Assembly (NCBI RefSeq): GCF_018991925.1
Contig: NW_024722158.1
Coordinates: 7,303,327 to 7,367,326, forward strand
Length of the DNA: 64,000 nt
DNA from: Homarus americanus
Lineage: Eukaryota > Arthropoda > Malacostraca > Decapoda > Nephropidae
Direction of reading: 5' to 3'
The stretch's first letter is position 1. Each line of letters starts with the position of its first letter. The notes under the pieces are model-generated. The model had not been told where the DNA came from. It saw only the letters and a program-made list of their open reading frames with translations, and searched no databases. Of this stretch, positions 24,181 to 35,955 are shown piece after piece. The position numbers and the translations under genes were made by a program.

Positions 24181-24664
24181 GAGTAATATACAAACAGATA
24201 AAATCAGCACTACAATGATCATTACCAAAGCTAACCACTCCCCTATCCTACCCCTCTAACCAACCTATCCATCTTCCTGATCATCCATCTATCCTCTATC
24301 CTTCCCTATCAATCCTTATCCATCTCTGATCCTCCAATACTTTCCCCTTATCCCTATCCTCCCCATCCTTCCTTATCCATCTTCATTCACTCCACGTCCT
24401 TCTCCATCCCCTATCCATTCTCCCATCTTCATCCACACCCATATCCTTCCACCTGATTTACCTGTGCACTAATTACTTATGGCATTACGTGTGGGTCAGT
24501 ATTTATTTACAGAAAGACAGACAGACTGACAGATAGACAGACTGACAGATAGACAGACAGACAACATTCAATCAAGCAATCAAATACCGTCCATATATCT
24601 GAGGTTATTGAACTGTTTATACCAATACTCTTAAGGTTTTACATCTCTCTGGGGGGGTCTGTTT
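24181..24664. other. Pyrimidine-rich spacer with (CAGA)n
   Basis: CTATCC/CCTTCC-rich at 24235-24440. GACAGACAGACTGACAGATA repeats at 24510-24562. Confidence 0.6.
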
Positions 24665-24905
24665 TTAATTCCATTCATTCATCACAGTCTCTACCTTCCC
24701 CCTGGTCATTCTACCTTCAACTTTACCCATTAATATTTCTCTTGTTATTCCCTCATCACTAATTTTATGACCAAAGTATCTAACATTTATTTTTCTGTAC
24801 ATTTCTCTTGAACTTTTGACAAACCTTAGTTATTTCTTCATTTGTTTCCTATCAGTGTATCTTATTCTTAACAGTCGTGTATACCACAACATTTCAAAGG
24901 CCTTT
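24665..24905 (-). mobile_element. Degenerate LINE reverse-transcriptase tail
   Basis: On the minus strand: AFEMLWYTRLLRIRYTDR, then after a frameshift NEEITKV, then RYFGHKISDEGITREILMGK followed by VEGRMTRGKVETVMNEWN and a stop. This is the conserved C-terminal block (RYFGH...G.TR.IL.GKVEG) of many non-LTR endonuclease/reverse transcriptases. It carries an in-frame stop and a shift, so it is dead. Confidence 0.75.
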
Positions 24906-25311
24906 CCCCTAATTGAAGTTAATATTTCTTTTCATTAAGTCTTTGAGAGTATTAATGTTCCCTTAATGTATTACAAATCTATCCTTGTGTCCCCTTTTAG
25001 AGTTGAGAAAGAATCAAATTAAAAAGGATTGGATGAATATATTGCACACGCATACTCAGGTAAATGTATGCAAATTAGTTCAGGTGAGGTGATATTACAT
25101 GCATACTATACATATTTAACTATTATTATTTTTTTGCTGAATTAGGTTAGGTTAGAAGTATTTTATAATAGATTAGGTTAATTTGATTAGGTTAAGTAAA
25201 GTTAAATCTATCTGGATTAAGATAAATTTCCTTAGATTAGGTTAACTACAGTTACATTAAATCAACGTAGATCCGGAATAGATTAAATTAAGCTAAAAAT
25301 CGATTGGAATT
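24906..25311. other. AT-rich spacer with TTAGG traces
   Basis: From 25140 diverged GATTAGGTTAATTTGATTAGG copies occur. Otherwise nothing recognised. Confidence 0.6.
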
Positions 25312-25608
25312 AGATCCAACTCAGATCAGGTCACGGTCAGGCTTACACACATCCACATATCAGGTCACGGTCAGACTTACACACGTCCACATATCAGGTC
25401 AAGGTCAGGTTTACACACATCCACATATCAGGTCAAGGTCAGGTTTACACACATCCACATATCAGGTCAAGGTCAGGTTTACACACATCCACATATCAGG
25501 TCAGATCAAGGTCAGACTTACACACGTCCACATATCAGGTCAAGGTCAGGTTTACACACATCCACATATCAGGTCATATCAAGGTCAGACTTACACACGT
25601 CCACATAC
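25312..25608. repeat. 34-35 bp minisatellite
   Basis: Eight copies of TCAGGTCAAGGTCAGGTTTA plus CACACATCCACATA. An ACTTACACACGTCC variant alternates with the main form. Confidence 0.95.
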
Positions 25609-25838
25609 TTGATCCGGGGATTACCGAGTCCCTTGTTCTCGATGACACGGAAAGGGGGAAGTGCATTTTATTTCCACACTAACAGCCGAGGGACTCAACC
25701 CAACACAAGAACTATGAATACCTTAACTAATAAAATTTTCAAGAAATACGGTTGGCCAATATTGCATGTTGATCAGTGCAATGTTGCGTTTGATCTGTGG
25801 ATTCTACCTGCTATTGATGGGGGAGGGAATTGTGGTGG

Positions 25839-25845
<7 letters not shown>
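25609..25845. other. Unassigned unique sequence
   Basis: Balanced composition and open on plus, but no domain or start support. Confidence 0.4.

Positions 25846-25905
<60 letters not shown>
25846..25905. repeat. (GA)n microsatellite
   Basis: About 30 units. Confidence 0.95.
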
Positions 25906-25907
<2 letters not shown>

Positions 25908-26024
25908 AACAGGAGCTTATACCGTCCATAAATAGGTAAATACCAGTCAATTTACCGTGACGGACAGGAGGTGTGTGCAGGTGACAGGTAGTGACAGAAT
26001 CGATGACGGTCGAGGCCTCTTTTG

Positions 26025-26250
26025 TGACGCTGTGGGTGTGACGGGTGGTGTGGTGTGGTGTTAGGGTGTGAGGGCTGGCGGTGTGGTGTTAGGGTGTGAC
26101 GCTGGTGGTGTGGTGTTAGGGTGTGACGATGGTGGTGTGGTGTTAGGGTGTGACGATGGTGGTGTGGTGTTAGGGTGTGACGAGATGGTGGCGTGGTGTT
26201 AGGGTGTGGCGATGGTGGTGTGGTTGTTAGGGTGTGACGCTGGTGGTGTA
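26025..26250. repeat. 27-bp minisatellite
   Basis: Units like GGTGGTGTGGTGTTAGGGTG plus TGACGAT. Confidence 0.9.
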
Positions 26251-26550
26251 ACAGGCTGGAAGTGTGACGAGCTGGGGATGTGACTGTCTGAGAGTGTGAC
26301 GCTAAGAAGTGACGGGCTTGGAAATGGCGTCACGCTAGGCACATGACAGGTTATGACAATAATATAACAGGAAACGATAAAAGTGTGACGGGATAGAACA
26401 GGAACGAAATCAAGAATTGACAGAGATACAACTGATTTGTGACGGGGACGAGACGGGTTGTGACGGCATATGACGGGTTTTCTTCGAGTCTTCACCGTCA
26501 CACTTTATCTAATACCCCGAAGGCTCGGTGACCTGATTCAGGAGAAGGCT

Positions 26551-26595
<45 letters not shown>

Positions 26596-26989
26596 GGTAG
26601 TAGAACCTCGCACACGTCTCTTAGTACTTGTAGAACGTATACAGGACCCATTAATTACCTGTAGCACCACTTACAGGTCACATAGGCACCAGGAACAACA
26701 TATATATACAACACAGTTTACAATAACAAAGGAGATTAATCACTAGATCTTCAGAGATTAAATAGAGGTCGTGTTAGTTAATTCAGGATTAATTTTGATT
26801 ATCCGGATTAAGTGCCGCCAAAGATTAGTTAATTTGAGGAAATAATTAAAGTTAATGAGCCGAGGTGGACAAATTGCTCTGTCTTATTTACATAAGTGGT
26901 CAAGGTTAGGGTAGGTTAGGTTAGGTTAAAGTTAAATATATTAAGTTAATTTAACCTTTTTACAGTTAAGTGTCACTGGGTTAGGACTG
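26251..26989. other. Spacer with (CT)n and TTAGG traces
   Basis: TGTGACGG-type short repeats decay to 26470. (CT)n lies at 26553-26593, GGTTAGGTTAGGTTAAAG at about 26905-26935. No gene recognised. Confidence 0.5.
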
Positions 26990-27400
26990 GGTGCTAATGT
27001 TAGTGTGTGGAGGCAGTGAGTGTGTTAGAGTGTGGAGGGAAACATTAAGTGTGTTAGAGTGTGTGGTGGGAAACATTAAGTGTGTTAGAGTGTGTGGTGG
27101 GAAACATTAAGTGTGTTAGAGTGTGTGGAGGGAAACATTAAGTGTGTTAGAGTGTGTGGAGGGAGACAGTAAGTGTGTTAGAGTGTGTGGAGGGAGACAG
27201 TAAGTGTGTTAGAGTGTGTGGAAACATTAAGTGTGTTAGAGTGTGTGGTGGGAAACATTAAGTGTTAGAGTCTGTGGTGGGAGCAGTAAGTGTGTTAGAG
27301 TGTGGAGGGAAACATTAAGTGTGTTAGAGTGTGTGGTGGGAAACATTAAGTGTGTTAGAGTGTATGGAGGGAGACAGTGTGTGTTAGGGTGTGTGGAGGT
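26990..27400. repeat. About 31-bp minisatellite
   Basis: Units like AAGTGTGTTAGAGTGTGTGG plus TGGGAAACATT, about 13 copies in two variants (GGGAAACATT, GGGAGACAGT). Confidence 0.9.
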
Positions 27401-27473
27401 CGAGTGCGGTGGACCAGGGGTGTGCAGCCTCACTAAAAGCTATTACAGCAGTTAAGAATAAAAGTGAACCAGA

Positions 27474-27730
27474 GACCAGACAGACAGAGACAGACAGACA
27501 GAGAGACAGATGGACAGGGGAGAGAGAGAGACAGACAGACAGGGGAGAGAGACAGACAGAGACAGACAGACAGGGGAGAGAGAGACAGACAGAGAGACAG
27601 ACAGACAGGGGGAGAGAGACAGACAGAGAGACAGACAGACAGGGGGAGAGAGACAGACAGAGAGACAGACAGACAGGGAAGAGACAGACAGAAGACAGGC
27701 AGACAGAGGGAGAGAGAAATAAAACCAGAC

Positions 27731-27765
<35 letters not shown>
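27474..27765. repeat. (CAGA)/(GAGACAGACAG) compound array, then (GATA)n
   Basis: Units of about 50 bp made of CAGACAGACAGGGGGAGAGA. Ends in about ten GATA copies. Generates false long frames on both strands. Confidence 0.95.
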
Positions 27766-28119
27766 AGCACATAATTCCAAACAAACAAACAAAATCTAAA
27801 CAACAAACAAACAAAAAACAAAACACAACGAACACAACGAACACCACGAACACCACACACACACATAAACAAAACAAGGAAAATGTTATTACCTAACGTA
27901 GATGCTGTGTACAGGTGGGTAATTGGGGGCAGTTTTATTAATAACTCCGGAGCGATTAATTAGTGGAAATACCTGTAGGGAGGTACCGTAAAAACTTACC
28001 TGTTCCCTCCTGAGTGATTGTCCTAAATTCGTGAAAATATAGGACTTTTCTTTTTATTCAAACTTTGATGTATTTTTCATATGAGTTTAACTTTATGCTG
28101 TTTAGGATGATAATGGTAT
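27766..28119. other. Spacer with CAAACAAA-type repeats
   Basis: AACAAACAAACAAAATC and ACACAACGAACACC short repeats to 27868, then AT-rich unique DNA. Confidence 0.6.
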
Positions 28120-28136
28120 TATTATTATTGCTGTTG

Positions 28137-28172
<36 letters not shown>

Positions 28173-28202
28173 GTAGTAGTAGTAGTAGTAGTAGTAGTAT
28201 AG
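28120..28202. repeat. (ATT)n-(AGT)n compound microsatellite
   Basis: Trinucleotide tract directly bordering the 5' side of the retroelement. A matching GTAGTAGTA lies at its 3' side. Confidence 0.95.
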
Positions 28203-29190
28203 CACCGCCAGGTCGACATGTTGCAGCAACTATTGCTGCAGGTTCCAGAAAATCTGACAAAAAAAGTAGCTATAGCGCAGGAGGTGGGCGCCTCGAACTG
28301 GTTAACTACGTTACCGATAAGGGCAAATGGTTTCAGCCTTAACAAACAAGAATTTACATATGCCATTGCTCTAAGGTACGGTTGGCCAGTAGATGGTTTG
28401 CCCTCCCAATGCGTGTGTGGCTATTCCTATGATGGCGATCACGCCATGGTTTGCAAGAAGGGGGGCTTCATATGCATGAGGCATGACGAGGTAAGGGATC
28501 TCACAGCAAATATGTTGAAGGAAACCTGCCGGGACGTCATGGTAGAACCGACCCTCCTTCCACTGGATGGCGAGATCCTCCAACACAGGACTTCAAACAC
28601 ATCTAACGAAGCCCGTGTGGACGTCAGTGCTCGAGGATTCTGGACGCGGGGACAGCGAGCCTTCTTCGACATCAGGATTTTTGATCCCATGGCCGTTTGT
28701 CACCGTAACCTAGCTCTCGATGCTGCACATAGGAGGAACGAGAACGACAAGAGAAGGGCATATGGGGAGAGAATTCAAATGTCGATCAAGGCAGCTTCAC
28801 TCCGCTAGTGTTCACAACCTCTGGTGGGATGGGCCCAAGCGCAAGATGTTTCTACGCCAGACTCGCGGAGCTGATCTCCGAACAGAAGCAGCAGCCCAGA
28901 AGTTATGTTACAGCCTGGATGAGATGTCGACTGTCCTTCTCTCTCCTTCGGTCGGCTTTGCTCTGCCTCAGGGGAACGAGAGCTTCTGCCCCTACTCCGT
29001 CAACTGCTGCAGATATCGACTATGAGGCTACAGTCACCGAATGCCGCATCGATCTGCGGCTCAACTAATTTAACACAGATAGGATAGTTGCTTATGTATT
29101 AGGATAGTTAATATTAAGGTAAATAAATGGTGGCGAAGGTGTGGCTATTGGGGGAGGCTGGAGGCCACGTTAAAAAAGTAGTAGTAGTAA
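28203..29190 (+). mobile_element. Retroelement C-terminal domain, 5'-truncated and frameshifted
   Basis: First frame 28218-28808: AQEVGASNWLTTLPI, ALRYGWPVDGLPSQC, then a CxC-x7-HxxxC zinc-binding cluster (CVCGYSYDGDHAMVC), RHDEVRDLTANML, ARVDVSARGFW and RAFFDIRIFDP. A one-base loss near 28769 shifts the frame. The second part reads GSFTPLVFTTSGGMGPSARC, then YARLAELIS and WMRCRLSFSLLRSALLCLRG. This order is a widespread metazoan retroelement C terminus. The finger plus the R-x-D...D-x-R pattern resembles the restriction-like endonuclease region of R2-type elements; that link is inference. No reverse-transcriptase domain remains. Confidence 0.7.
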
Positions 29191-29564
29191 TAATATTGTT
29201 GTTATTGTTGTTGTTGTCAATATACAAACTTTGGTTCCTCCCTTATTGGCCGTCCGAAAGTAATAGCAGCATAATACTTTTTTTGGTCTCCATATTAAAA
29301 CCAAAATATAAAAAACAGTTTATCAATACAACTACACTTTAACATAATTCACCGTAATGACCCGGGCAGCCATTGGGTTAAAATAAATGACATTGTATCA
29401 TATTAAAATTGTTAATCGTGGTGGACTTAATTCCCTTCCAGTTTAAATAAATTCCCTCGTAGTTCAGGTGTAATTAGCAGTAGTATGGCGGCAAGGTTGT
29501 GTAATATTACGGAATAATTAATCTTAGCGAGTGGATTAATATTCGTTCATTTGAGAGGTTGTAA
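29191..29564. other. AT-rich spacer
   Basis: Nothing recognised. Confidence 0.5.
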
Positions 29565-30489
29565 TTTTAGCCCCAAGGTGAAATTTTTAACCCCAAGGTG
29601 AAATTTTTAACCCCAAGGTGAAATTTTTAACCCCAAGGTGAAATTTTTAACCCCAAGGTGAAATTTTTAACCCCAAGGTGAAATTTTTAGCCCCAAGGTG
29701 AAATTTTTAGCCCCAAGGTGAAATTTTTAACCCCAAGGTGAAATTTTTAACCCCAAGGTAAAATTTTAGCCCCAAGGTGAAATTTTTAACCCCAAGGTGA
29801 AATTTTTAACCCCAAGGTAAAATTTTAGCCCCAAGGTGAAAATTTTAGCCCCAAGGTGAAATTTTAACCCCAAGGTAAAATTTTTAACCCCCAAGGTGAA
29901 ATTTTAACCCCCAAGGTGAAATTTTTAACCCCAAGGTGAAATTTTTAACCCCAACGTGAAATTTTTAACCCCAAGGTGAAATTTTAACCCCAAGGTGAAA
30001 TTTTAGCCCCAAGGTGAAAATTTTAGCCCCAAGGTGAAATTTTAGCCCCAAGGTGAAATTTTAACCCCAAGGTGAAATTTTTAACCCCAAGGTGAAATTT
30101 TTAACCCCTAAGGTGAAATTTTTAACCCCAAGGTGAAATTCTAGCCCCAAGGTGAAATTCTTCTGAAATCTAAGGTGAAATTTAGCCCCAAGGTGAAATT
30201 CTTTAACCCCAAGGTGAAATTTTTAGCCCCAAGGTGAAATTTTTAGGCCCCAAGGTGAAAATTTTAGCCCCAAGGTTTTAACCCCAAGGTAAAATTTTAG
30301 CCCCAAGGTGAAATTTTTAACCCCAAGGTGAAATTTTTAACCCCAAGGTAAAATTTTAGCCCCAAGGTGAAAATTTTAGCCCCAAGGTGAAATTTTAACC
30401 CCAAGGTAAAATTTTTAACCCCCAAGGTGAAATTTTAACCCCCAAGGTGAAATTTTTAACCCCAAGGTGAAATTTTTAACCCCAACGTG
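29565..30489. repeat. 20-bp minisatellite, about 46 copies
   Basis: The unit is AAATTTTTAACCCCAAGGTG with AGCCCC and AACCCCC variants. A 214-bp block is repeated (29745-29958 and 30276-30489). Confidence 0.97.
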
Positions 30490-30780
30490 TACTGATTCTA
30501 TCTGCTTTTCTTTAACTACTGTTGTTGTCTTAATTGGTCATTAGATCGTGTGTTATCGTCTGTCTTGGGTAATTAGCTTGTGTCGTGTGGATGTAATTGC
30601 CCAGTAAATGTAGATCCGACTTATGATAGGAGTGCGTGACTATTGCTTGAACGAAACTATATGAAATTGTGTAGTTATTATACCGAGTTAAGATCCAATA
30701 TTAATACTAAGGGTTTTTTATTTCACTATTTATCACTTCGATTTTTTTTTTCGTTTTATTTTCTATTGTTTTGTCGTTCT
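30490..30780. other. Spacer
   Basis: Nothing recognised. Confidence 0.5.
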
Positions 30781-30850
30781 ATACATACATACATACATAC
30801 ATACATACATACATACATACATACATACATACATACATACATACATACAT
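30781..30850. repeat. (CATA)n microsatellite
   Basis: About 17 units. Confidence 0.97.
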
Positions 30851-30910
30851 CCATACAGTATTCCGACACACGTACATACACAAGAAATACCGCTTATAAG
30901 TGTTTTTTCC

Positions 30911-30969
<59 letters not shown>
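30911..30969. repeat. (CT)n microsatellite
   Basis: One TTTCT interruption. Confidence 0.95.
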
Positions 30970-30971
<2 letters not shown>

Positions 30972-31039
30972 GAGGCTAATATAAGATAATAGTACTTAAC
31001 AGTGTGGTGCAGACTTAGCAGAATTTACATAAAGATATA

Positions 31040-31127
31040 CCACCACCACTATCACCACCACCACCACTACCACCACTACCACCACTACTACCACCACCAC
31101 CACTATCACCACTACTATCACCACCAC
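31040..31127. repeat. (CCA)n/(CTA) trinucleotide repeat
   Basis: CACCACCACTACCACCACTA pattern. Confidence 0.9.
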
Positions 31128-31499
31128 ATCTTGACAGGAAAATTACCTTAGTATTATGTACCTAAATTTTTTCCTTATTTTCTTTTATCTCGGCCAGGGA
31201 GGAAGATAATAGTCCCACACGCTTTCTTTGTCTTCTCTCTTTTTGAATTTTTTCCTCGGCAGCAGAAGGAGGGAGATGAGGAGGGGGGAGGAGGCTACTT
31301 ACTTTCTCTGCTCGGGTTTCAGCATCAGTAAGAGAAGCCCCTCCTACCCCTCTCTTGTTGTTCACGTTTTTAGATTACGAAAAAAAAAAGTGGGGGAGGG
31401 GGTAGAGGGGGGAAGGTGGGGAGGGTTCTTGATATAAAAGGGAGAGAAAGATTCTTTTTTTTTGTGTATTTTAGTTTTACAAAAGAGAAATAGTGAGGG
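31128..31499. other. Purine/pyrimidine-biased spacer
   Basis: Contains GGAGGGAGATGAGGAGGGG and an A9 run. No gene. Confidence 0.5.
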
Positions 31500-32010
31500 G
31501 GATCGCTACAGACGTTTGAACTGGTGAGGTGAAGTTTCTCCCGAGTACTCTAGAGGTCTCTGGGGGCGTGCGTGACCTCGCCTACAGTCAGAAGGGCCGC
31601 CCAATAGGCTGCCTCAGAGGCCCCATCACCCAGACCAGTTGCCATAAAGGCTCAAAGCAATCCAGCTGTGATAGCCCCATCATGGATAACATCACAACAG
31701 CAATGCTTGAGGATAGCGCCGTCAGATAAAGAGATGGCCAAGGACCTCCTCCTCCTCCCCCCCCCGACCATTGCAGCTATTCCCCAGCAGGAGCTCCGCC
31801 TCGAGTCTCATGTCCTGGATATTAAGACTGCTCCTCGCCTCGCCTCCCAGGTCCATGTTGAGTATGATTAGTCGACAGGTGTGAGCTACGTGACTCACCT
31901 GTAAAGACTCTACCTGATGCTCCACTATGTACAACGCAACCCAGACAACGGCATCACCGCCCCCCGCCTCTCTACATCTCAGTACCAGGAAGAGAGAGAA
32001 CCTCATCTCC
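31500..32010. other. Unassigned, GC-richer block with short open frames
   Basis: Plus-strand frames (66-67 codons) and a 94-codon minus frame overlap here. Composition is coding-like (for example IPQQELRLESHVLDIKTAPR on plus), but there is no domain, splice context or start support. Could be an exon or a retroelement piece. Confidence 0.3.
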
Positions 32011-32690
32011 TCACGACTACCTGAAGTGAGTCGACGAGGGTAAAGCGGAATTACAAACAGGTGTTATGGCACTGAACTTGTGTATTCTCTCTTGACCAAC
32101 AATCCTCTCGTCGTCCCCCCTGTCAAAATAAATCCAGGTGACAGAGAAGGAACCAACGCTACCAATTTAAAGGGGAATTTAAACCTCTATATTATCCCGG
32201 TATGTTTAGAGACGTCACTGACCTAACCTAACCCAACCTGACCTAAGCTGACCTGACCTAACCTAACAAGGGAATGGTAACTGCATCCTCGACATATATT
32301 TTTAAAGCTTATTATTTCATCACTAATCAGCTTACTAGTCGTTCGGTCAGTCTGATTTTGCTACCTAGTTAAGCTTCAGTAGCCATCAATTCTCAACATA
32401 TCAATCAAAACAACAAAACAAAACAACAAAACAAATGACAATAGAAAACAACACGTAAACAGAAATAAACAAACACCTTTTTATCTCTTGTTTACATATT
32501 GTTCAGTCTACAAACACCACCATCTTTACTCTTTCTCTCTCCTTGTTTACTCTCCTAGCTGTGGTAACGACCGGGGTGAGGTTAGGTTAGGTTAGGTTAC
32601 AAAAGGATCTTAAGTTGGTGAGGTTATTAAGGTTTAAATCTATCTCTCAGGAGCTTCAACATCCCTATTTACCTTCCTGAGACGTGAGAG
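32011..32690. other. Spacer with AACCT cluster
   Basis: AACCTAACCCAACCTGACC copies at 32220-32268 and GGTTAGGTTAGGTTAGG at 32580-32598. Otherwise unassigned. Confidence 0.6.
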
Positions 32691-32766
32691 GGGTAGTGAG
32701 AGGGGTAGTGAGAGGGAGAGAGAGAGAGAGTTATCTTGAAAAGTGAGAGAAAGTGTATATCTTTTC

Positions 32767-32797
<31 letters not shown>

Positions 32798-32906
32798 ATC
32801 TTGAGGAAGAGCTGTATCTTAAAGGAGTGAAATTAAGTTTTTTAAAGAAAGAAAAATACCATAATGCCTTGAGAGCGAGTCTGTGTTATCATGAGAGAGA
32901 GAGAGA

Positions 32907-32945
<39 letters not shown>
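32691..32945. repeat. GA tracts ending in a G37 homopolymer
   Basis: Several (GA)n runs, then GAGAGAGAGAG continuing into 37 consecutive G (32909-32945). Confidence 0.95.
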
Positions 32946-32946
<1 letters not shown>

Positions 32947-33182
32947 GAGAGGTGCCCACGGGTTGAAGATGTGACCACCACAACAAGAGTGTCATCAAGG
33001 GTAGTAAACTGTGAGAGGGGGGTCGTAAATACACTCATGAGAGGGAGAATAGGGAAGGGGAGAGGGGACCACGTTGGAAAGGAAGGGAGAAGGAGAAAAT
33101 GCCAGCAGAGTGGGGAAGAAAGAGGGACAGGAGAGAAGTAAGGAAGGAAGAAGGAAGAGGTAGCGTTTAATATCCAATCCAG

Positions 33183-33187
<5 letters not shown>
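32946..33187. other. Purine-rich spacer
   Basis: GGAAGGGAGAAGGAG-type sequence. No gene. Confidence 0.5.
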
Positions 33188-33232
<45 letters not shown>

Positions 33233-33258
33233 GTATCTCTAATTTCTTTCTTTGTTTT

Positions 33259-33316
<58 letters not shown>
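33188..33316. repeat. Two (CT)n microsatellites
   Basis: 33188-33229 and 33262-33316, separated by TTTCTTTCTTTG. Confidence 0.95.
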
Positions 33317-33319
<3 letters not shown>

Positions 33320-33429
33320 AAATGTTTGATTCGTCATTTCCACATGAATACAGACAAGAGTTGATTTGTGTATTTAATTGATATACGCTGTGTTAGGTGC
33401 GAGGGAATAATAAATATATGGAGGTGTAG

Positions 33430-33590
33430 TCATAGTTTATGTGTGTGCGTGTGCGTGTGTGTTTGTGTGTGTGTGTGTGTGTGTGCGTGTTAAGACAGAG
33501 TAGAAAAAATGGAAAATATGAATTAATGTTGAAAATGGGAAGACACAGACAGACAGGCAGACAGATAGACAGACAGATAGACAGGCAGGC

Positions 33591-33625
<35 letters not shown>

Positions 33626-33715
33626 GACAGGACAGACAGATAGACAGGCAGACAGATAGACAGGCAGACAGACAGACAGACAGGCAGACAGAGAGACAGA
33701 CAGACAGACAGACGT
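33430..33715. repeat. (GT)n then (CAGA)n
   Basis: GTGTGCGTGTGC at 33438-33490. CAGACAGACAGGCAGACAGA repeats at 33545-33715. Confidence 0.95.
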
Positions 33716-33909
33716 GTGAAGAGTCCCAAGTGATAATGTGTTTCAATGTGAAAGTGAGAGAATATGATGGGAAAGATAAAAGCCATTACGACACCTCGAC
33801 CCCTATCTCACATATTAAAGCTAGCTCACTTAGTGTTGTTGGAAAGTCGTATTTGCGTCAAGTCGTGAGAGTCGTTTCACTAATGTTGGTGACAGACGAG
33901 GTACTGAAT
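33716..33909. other. Unassigned spacer
   Basis: Unique DNA, no gene recognised. Confidence 0.4.
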
Positions 33910-34083
33910 CTCTCTCTCTCTCTCTCTCTCTCTCTGTTATTCTCTTTCTCTATTTTTCTTTCTCTCCCTCCAGTTCTTTGTCTTTCTCTTCCCTCTTTCT
34001 CACTCTATATACCTTCAATTACCCCTTTAACTCTCTCTCTCTCTCTCTCTCTCTCTTTTCTCTCTCTCTCTCTCTCTCTCTCT
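33910..34083. repeat. Interrupted (CT)n
   Basis: Three CT runs with TTTCTCTATTTTTC-type interruptions. Confidence 0.95.
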
Positions 34084-34219
34084 CACACCTTCACCAGGTA
34101 GACACAATACACTTTCTTTAAGATTAGAGAAGAGAAAGTTTGAGAGAAAGTGTGAAGTTCAAGGAGTATTTGAAATCGATAAAGGAAACCCCCTCTCGAC
34201 AACCTTTTATAAGAGTTAT

Positions 34220-34945
34220 CTAGTGATGCTGGTAGTTGTGGTGGGGATTTGGTAGTTGTGGTGGTGGTGATGCTGGTAATTGTTGTGGTGGTTGTAGTTG
34301 TTGTGGTGGTGGTGATGCTTTGGTTGTGGTGGTGGTAGTTGTTGTGGTGGTGGTGGTGATGCTGTGTTGGTGGCGGTGTGTGTGTAGTTGTTGGTGGTGG
34401 TAGTGTGGTGGTGGTTGGTGATGCTGGTGTTGGGTGGTGGTGGTGTTGTTGTGGGTGGTGGTGGTGTGTTGGATGGTGGTATGTGGTGGTTGTGGTGGGG
34501 GGTGGTGGTGGTGATGGGGTGTTGTGTGGTGGGTGGGGGTGGTGGTGGTGATGCTGTGGTTGTGGTGGTAGTGTTGTGGGGGGTGGTTTGGGTGGTGGGA
34601 TGGTGGTAGTGTGGTGGTGGTGGTAGTTGTGGTGGTGGTGATGCTGGTAGTTGTGGTGGTGTTGATGTGGTAGTTGTGGTGGTGGTAGTTGTTGTGGTGG
34701 TGGTGGGTGTGTGGTGGAGTGGTGGTGGTGGTGTGCTGGTAGTTGTGGTGGGGGTGTGGTGGAGTTGTGGTGGTGTTGATTGGTATGTGGTGGTGGTAGT
34801 TGGTGTTGGTGGTGGTGGTGGTGGTGATGCTGTTGTTGTGGTGGTGGTGGTGGTAGTTGTTGTGGTGGTTGGTGATGTGGTAGTTGTGGTGGTGGTATGG
34901 TGATAGTGGTGGTGGTGTTAGTAGTGATGATGATGATGATAAGAG
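34220..34945. repeat. GGTGGTGATGCTGGTAGTTG minisatellite
   Basis: Units of about 24-36 bp built from GGT/GTT triplets. The same array starts the second copy at 54001. The 293-codon minus frame over it (His/Thr/Pro) is an artefact. Confidence 0.9.
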
Positions 34946-35592
34946 GAATCACACTATACCCCATCCTCCCTCCTTCCCTCTCATTCTTCCCATGTCCATT
35001 CCTTTACCCCACCTCCTCTCCTTCCTTTCCTCCTCCCTCTATTTCTCTTCCGTCTCTTCCTCCTCCTCCTCCCCTAACTATCTCCACCTCCTTCACCTCC
35101 TCCTCCACCACCTTCCCCTGCCTCCTTCCTCTCCACCTTCCTCTCCCCCTCCTTCCTCCTCCCCCCCCTATCTCTCCACCTTCACCTCCTCCTCCACCAC
35201 CTTCCCCTGTATCCTTCCTCTCCCCTTCCTCCCCCCCTTTTTCCCTCCTTCCTCCCTCCCCCGTCTCTACAGCCAAAAGTGTGTTGTGAAATTGTAGAGA
35301 ATATCATAACATTTACCTCTGTCTTGTCCTGTAAAATATTCCCGTTTCCCTCTGCTGTCTGTCTGTACGTCTGTCTGTGACCTTTCTTGCTGAGTCTGCT
35401 GTTCTTTGAGGGTTTTTCATGCTATATTTTTTCTCCTTGCTCTTCTTGCATTCAGTTCTCAAGAGGTTTAGGAACACAAACTTATTTCATCTGATTAAGT
35501 GTAATGCTCATCTAATTTCAGCTGATTTATGCTAGTTTAATCTAATCGAATCTAACCTAACTTAATCTAATCTAACGTAAGCTAATCTAACC

Positions 35593-35636
<44 letters not shown>

Positions 35637-35694
35637 AAGGTGGTCTTGACTCATATATCACCCATCGATTGTATGACCTTGTTTGGCAGTGTGT

Positions 35695-35728
<34 letters not shown>

Positions 35729-35955
35729 GTGTCACCTGAGTCCTTGCTCCTCGCTTTTATCTTCAGTGTTTTTAATCTGAATTTCCTCGACAGGAAATTT
35801 GATGAAGAACCTCCTCTAGTTTCTGAACTGATCATCACTTCCACTGAGCTCTTATCATTTTTCACTAAGGCTTTCCTCAGCCTTTTCATTCAGGACTTTC
35901 TATAAACACTTTTTCACTTTTAGGGCAGGTGGAAGGTTAGTTAATGGTGTAAAAT
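34220..35955. repeat. Duplicated segment, copy 1
   Basis: GGT array, then GTTAGTAGTGATGATGATGA, a CT-rich block with two ~100-bp subunits, unique DNA (CAGCCAAAAGTGTGTTGTGA on), an AATCTAACC cluster, (CA)n, (GA)n and a unique tail ending GACAGGTGGAAGGTTA-like. It matches 54001-55595 in order and orientation with small indels. The right flank then differs. Confidence 0.9.

Noticed and set aside
27384..27877. Several overlapping Cys/Leu/Ser minus frames over 100 codons
   Set aside because: Reverse strand of CAGA/GAGA repeats, with no gene signals.
29565..30489. Regular repeats considered as a CRISPR array
   Set aside because: Units are contiguous with no unique spacers, in a eukaryotic context. 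The same holds for the other arrays.
34083..34964. 293-codon His/Thr/Pro-rich minus frame
   Set aside because: Reverse strand of a GGT-rich minisatellite, with no start context or domain.
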